64,000 bases of DNA from Adineta ricciae (lineage: Eukaryota > Rotifera > Eurotatoria > Adinetida > Adinetidae): NCBI GenBank assembly GCA_905250025.1, contig CAJNOJ010000088.1, positions 186,001 through 250,000 on the forward strand, read 5' to 3'. This document shows positions 61,501 through 64,000 of the stretch, piece after piece (the first letter of the stretch is position 1; the number at the start of each line of letters is the position of its first letter). The notes under the pieces are model-generated. The model searched no databases. It saw only the letters and a program-made list of their open reading frames with translations, and was not told the origin of the DNA. The translations under genes were made by a program, and so were the position numbers.

Positions 61501-62256
61501 TTGGAATGGAAGCCGTATTTCTTCTCCTTGTTGCTTATGCAAAGACCTCGCGATTAGCTATCTTGGCTTTGACGATTGCGGTGGGATTTAGCGGTTTTGC
61601 TATATCAGGTAATGATGAGAAAAGTTAGAGATTATATTCTGTATCGACTTGACTTGCTTATCGTAGGGTTCAATGTCAATCATCTGGATATTGCTCCACG
61701 TTATGCAAGTATTCTCATGGGTATTTCGAATGGTGTTGGTACACTAGCTGGAATGTTATGTCCAGTCACAGTGGAATTTTTAACGAAAAATGGCGTAAGA
61801 TTTTCCTTTGATTCTGCTAGTGCCATGGCTGCTGCTTCGAATTTCTCTAGACTCGTGAAGAATGGGCCCATGTATTCTTAATTGCTTCGTTAATACATTT
61901 CGGTGGTGTTATATTCTATGGTCTATTTGCATCCGGTGAAAAACAACCATGGGCAGAACCACCGTCTACAGATGATGCTTACAAATGTAAAAGATAATCT
62001 TTATTTGTCAGTCTACGAACATCTTCCTTTGTTATCTAATTGAATAGATGGTAACGAACAAACCACTTCGTATGGATCGACGGTAACAGATGGTGGCGGC
62101 AGTAGTGGCGTTGGGGGTAATACTGGCTATCAATCAGCCGATCCGTTTGCTGGAATGGCGAATGGAAGTTATGCAAACTTTCCCGGTCGATACAATGAAC
62201 AAACATCAGCAGTTCCATTAACTATCGAGAACCCCATGTATCGCAATTATCGTTGA
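58594..62256 (+). CDS. SLC17A6: Vesicular glutamate transporter (SLC17 family)
   Basis: VGLUT loads glutamate into synaptic vesicles using the proton gradient. Twelve exons (58594-58664, 59580-59889, 59945-60063, 60118-60232, 60291-60378, 60438-60524, 60582-60718, 61154-61306, 61368-61608, 61667-61794, 61851-61986, 62048-62256) give 597 residues. Matches to vertebrate VGLUTs are strong: [68 protein letters not shown], and [29 protein letters not shown] read almost without change. The fold is the 12-helix MFS type; the C-terminal 70 residues are a cytosolic Gly/Ser-rich tail. The first exon ([16 protein letters not shown]) lies 915 nt upstream and was joined because its phase and the in-frame stop just before exon 2 require it; it is the least certain part. 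The intron after exon 7 is also long (435 nt). Confidence 0.93.
59403..59492 (+). other. Possible 29-residue hydrophobic smORF
   Basis: A small frame from ATG to TGA inside the long first intron of VGLUT encodes one hydrophobic helix ([16 protein letters not shown]) with polar ends. It is compatible with a single-pass micropeptide, but frames this short arise often by chance in AT-rich DNA. Confidence 0.2.
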
Positions 62257-62593
62257 AATTTCATTTCCGAGTGATAGCAATTGGTTTTATATTTTGTTGC
62301 TTTTTTCACCGACAATCATATAAACACATTCGTCTTTATTGTCATCAATCTGAATTTCTTTTCATCTCAACATAATCTCATCTAGTCATTTATACTCGTT
62401 TCGTGAGACACAAAAAAAACTGTTGTTTGATGTTGTTTGTGCATGAATCTATGTTAATTATTATTCTCATATAGATATATACATTATAGAAGAATCGCAC
62501 GTTCTCTTCAAGAATGATCATATCAGATGTATGCTGAATATTGCAAGAAAGAGGGAGTGTTATGAATATGATATGGGAAGGAGAGAGAGAGAG

Positions 62594-62806
62594 TATGAAT
62601 ATTGAATCGATCTAATGGAATAATATTTGTTCGATGTATATATGTAAAGTGTTGTTCGGTTTCTGTCTTTCTTTCTTTCTTTTACTTCTATTCGTATATT
62701 GTCAACTTTGCTGCTCGTTTATTTTGTCTCCCTTTTCTTCTTTATACCTTTTGACAACAGCGAGAAATAAATCGAATGATTGGATTTCGCTACAGAAGAG
62801 AGGAGA
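62594..62806 (+). repeat. Direct repeat, copy 1 (~210 bp)
   Basis: It begins TATGAATATTGAATCGATC and includes a TTTC microsatellite and an AATAAA-like signal (GAGAAATAAATCG). Copy 2 lies about 1,014 bp downstream in the same orientation with roughly 90 percent identity by eye. Confidence 0.85.
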
Positions 62807-63607
62807 ATAACTACTTTTTTATGCACTTGAAAGACTAGTTTGTTTACGATCAATCGAGAATTTCCGTAGAAATTGCCTTCCTTTCATCTCCGACTGGTAA
62901 ACAGACGAGAAGAGATTGTTAGCGATTACATCTACTGTGTCTCTCTGTGATGCATTGCACATGTCTGATAACTAAGCTCGATTTCAGTCTAAACAAATAC
63001 GAAGTAAAAAATTCGTTCTGTTATTTTCTTGCACTCGACGAACTGTTTGAAACGGGCCCCTCTAAAACGCAAATCGAGGGATTCGGTGTGGTGGAAGTCG
63101 TTCTACGTAGTTTGATCGCTGACAGACATATCGGAATTTTCCGCAATGTCTCGCTGATTTATCATTTATGTTATACATAATAATGTGCTATACAAGTCAA
63201 ACTTCGTATATCCAAAACTACTGTCTGCGCCTGGAGTCTCGTGGTCTTTTTCTAGCGATACACAACCTTCGATAATCATCAAAAGTTACTCTTCAGAAAA
63301 GAAAGCTCGCGATATCCGCTCCAGCGTATTTGGAAAGTGTGTCAGAACATTCTATTGAATCTTTCAAGTGGAGAAAAACAGTACAAGTCAAGAAGAAGAT
63401 ATTTTGATATTCAATAAACTTGCACATACGTAATTATCAATCTTGGTCTTGTCTAGTGATTATCTATCTCTTTCTTCAAAAACAAAAAAGCAATGCTTTG
63501 ATGACAAGTGATCTCGAAGATTAGAATCAACGTTGATGATGATCAGCATATGACAATCATAGTAGAGAAACGTAGGGATTACCGATATCGAATGAGAAGA
63601 AAAAGGG

Positions 63608-63818
63608 TATGAACATTGAATCGATCTAATAAAATAATATTTGTTCGATGTATATATGTAAAGTGTTGTTCGGGTTCTTTCTTTCTTTCTTTCACTTCTA
63701 TTCATATATTGTCAACTTTGCTGCTCGTTTATTTTGTCTCCCTTTTCTTCTTTATACCTTTTGACAACAACGAGAAATAAATTGAATGATTAGATTTCAG
63801 TACAGACGAGGGAAGAAA
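63608..63818 (+). repeat. Direct repeat, copy 2 (~210 bp)
   Basis: It matches 62594-62806 along its whole length, with scattered substitutions and small indels mainly in the TTTC microsatellite. Confidence 0.85.
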
Positions 63819-64000
63819 AATGAGGAGTTTTAAAGGCTTTTCGTCTCTGAAAAAAAGAAGAGAGAGAAAGAAAGAAAGAAAGACAGCCAGGCCCGAATGA
63901 ATAAAACTAAGTGCTTCGAATATTAAAGCGGAAGAAAGAAAACATTCTCATTGCGAATCTCGACTTATTTGTTTATTAGAGCATATGTCTACATTATTAA

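Larger units (their letters stand above)
62257..64000. other. 3' region of VGLUT with a duplicated block
   Basis: This contains VGLUT 3' UTR sequence, short GA and TTTC repeats, and two copies of a ~210 bp block (62594-62806 and 63608-63818). No coding exon was found. Confidence 0.5.

Overview
The window reads as nuclear DNA of a small, AT-rich, gene-dense metazoan, most likely a bdelloid rotifer (Adineta/Rotaria type). The main grounds are dozens of very short GT-AG introns (about 35-65 nt) in otherwise typical animal genes (glycogenin, NUP88, SDA1, caprin, VGLUT, cathepsin F, TRAF, cytochrome P450, class A GPCR). Mixed among these are single-exon genes of prokaryotic, plant or protist flavour, and a bdelloid-style ADP-ribosyltransferase fused to TPRs. 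No assignment was checked by a database search; all rest on reading translations, splice sites and motifs.

Layout. 1-1611: 3' part of a secreted EGF-repeat protein (+). 2336-4419: glycogenin (-). 5275-6145: peroxisomal enoyl-CoA isomerase ending in SKL (+). 6661-7211: PPC/DUF296 domain protein (-). 7894-8436: four-TM orphan (+). 8578-9846: orphan secreted YNSD-repeat protein (-). 9914-11160: secreted NHL beta-propeller (-). 11376-13334: ADP-ribosyltransferase-TPR (-). 13759-16604: thioredoxin-glutathione reductase, a selenoprotein with a readable SECIS element (-). 17603-21142: two tandem HR96-like nuclear receptors (+). 21492-25549: intronless oxidosqualene cyclase followed by an intronless FAD monooxygenase (+). 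25660-30218: two small PH-like proteins (-), a bacterial-type peroxiredoxin (-) and a membrane protein resembling a glycosyltransferase (+). 30909-35166: NUP88 and cathepsin F (+). 36612-38060: GPCR (-). 40026-42858: SDA1 (-). 43837-45463: VWA7-like N-terminal-domain protein (+). 45636-47372: P450 (-). 47578-48249: SPEF1-like CH-domain protein (-). 49081-50713: TRAF (-). 53959-54031: tRNA-Met (+). 54432-56136: caprin (-). 58594-62256: vesicular glutamate transporter (+). The rest is intergenic, with a possible gene remnant at 53.3-53.8 kb and a duplicated ~210 bp block after the transporter.

Most notable. (1) The cyclase carries the eukaryotic DCTAE site together with the three residues that mark cycloartenol synthases (Tyr382, His448, Ile452) rather than the lanosterol-synthase residues expected in an animal. 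It is intronless and sits 227 bp upstream of an intronless, membrane-anchored FAD monooxygenase, so the pair is a candidate horizontally acquired triterpenoid/sterol module. (2) The Grx-TrxR fusion ends Gly-Cys-Sec-Gly, with an in-frame TGA, a hairpin just after the stop and a form-II SECIS about 86 nt downstream. (3) Several foreign-looking genes cluster between about 21 and 30 kb.

Functional themes: redox defence (TGR, peroxiredoxin, P450), lipid/isoprenoid metabolism (isomerase, cyclase, monooxygenase), lipophilic-ligand sensing (nuclear receptors) and conserved cellular housekeeping. No operon is evident; each gene appears to be its own transcription unit.
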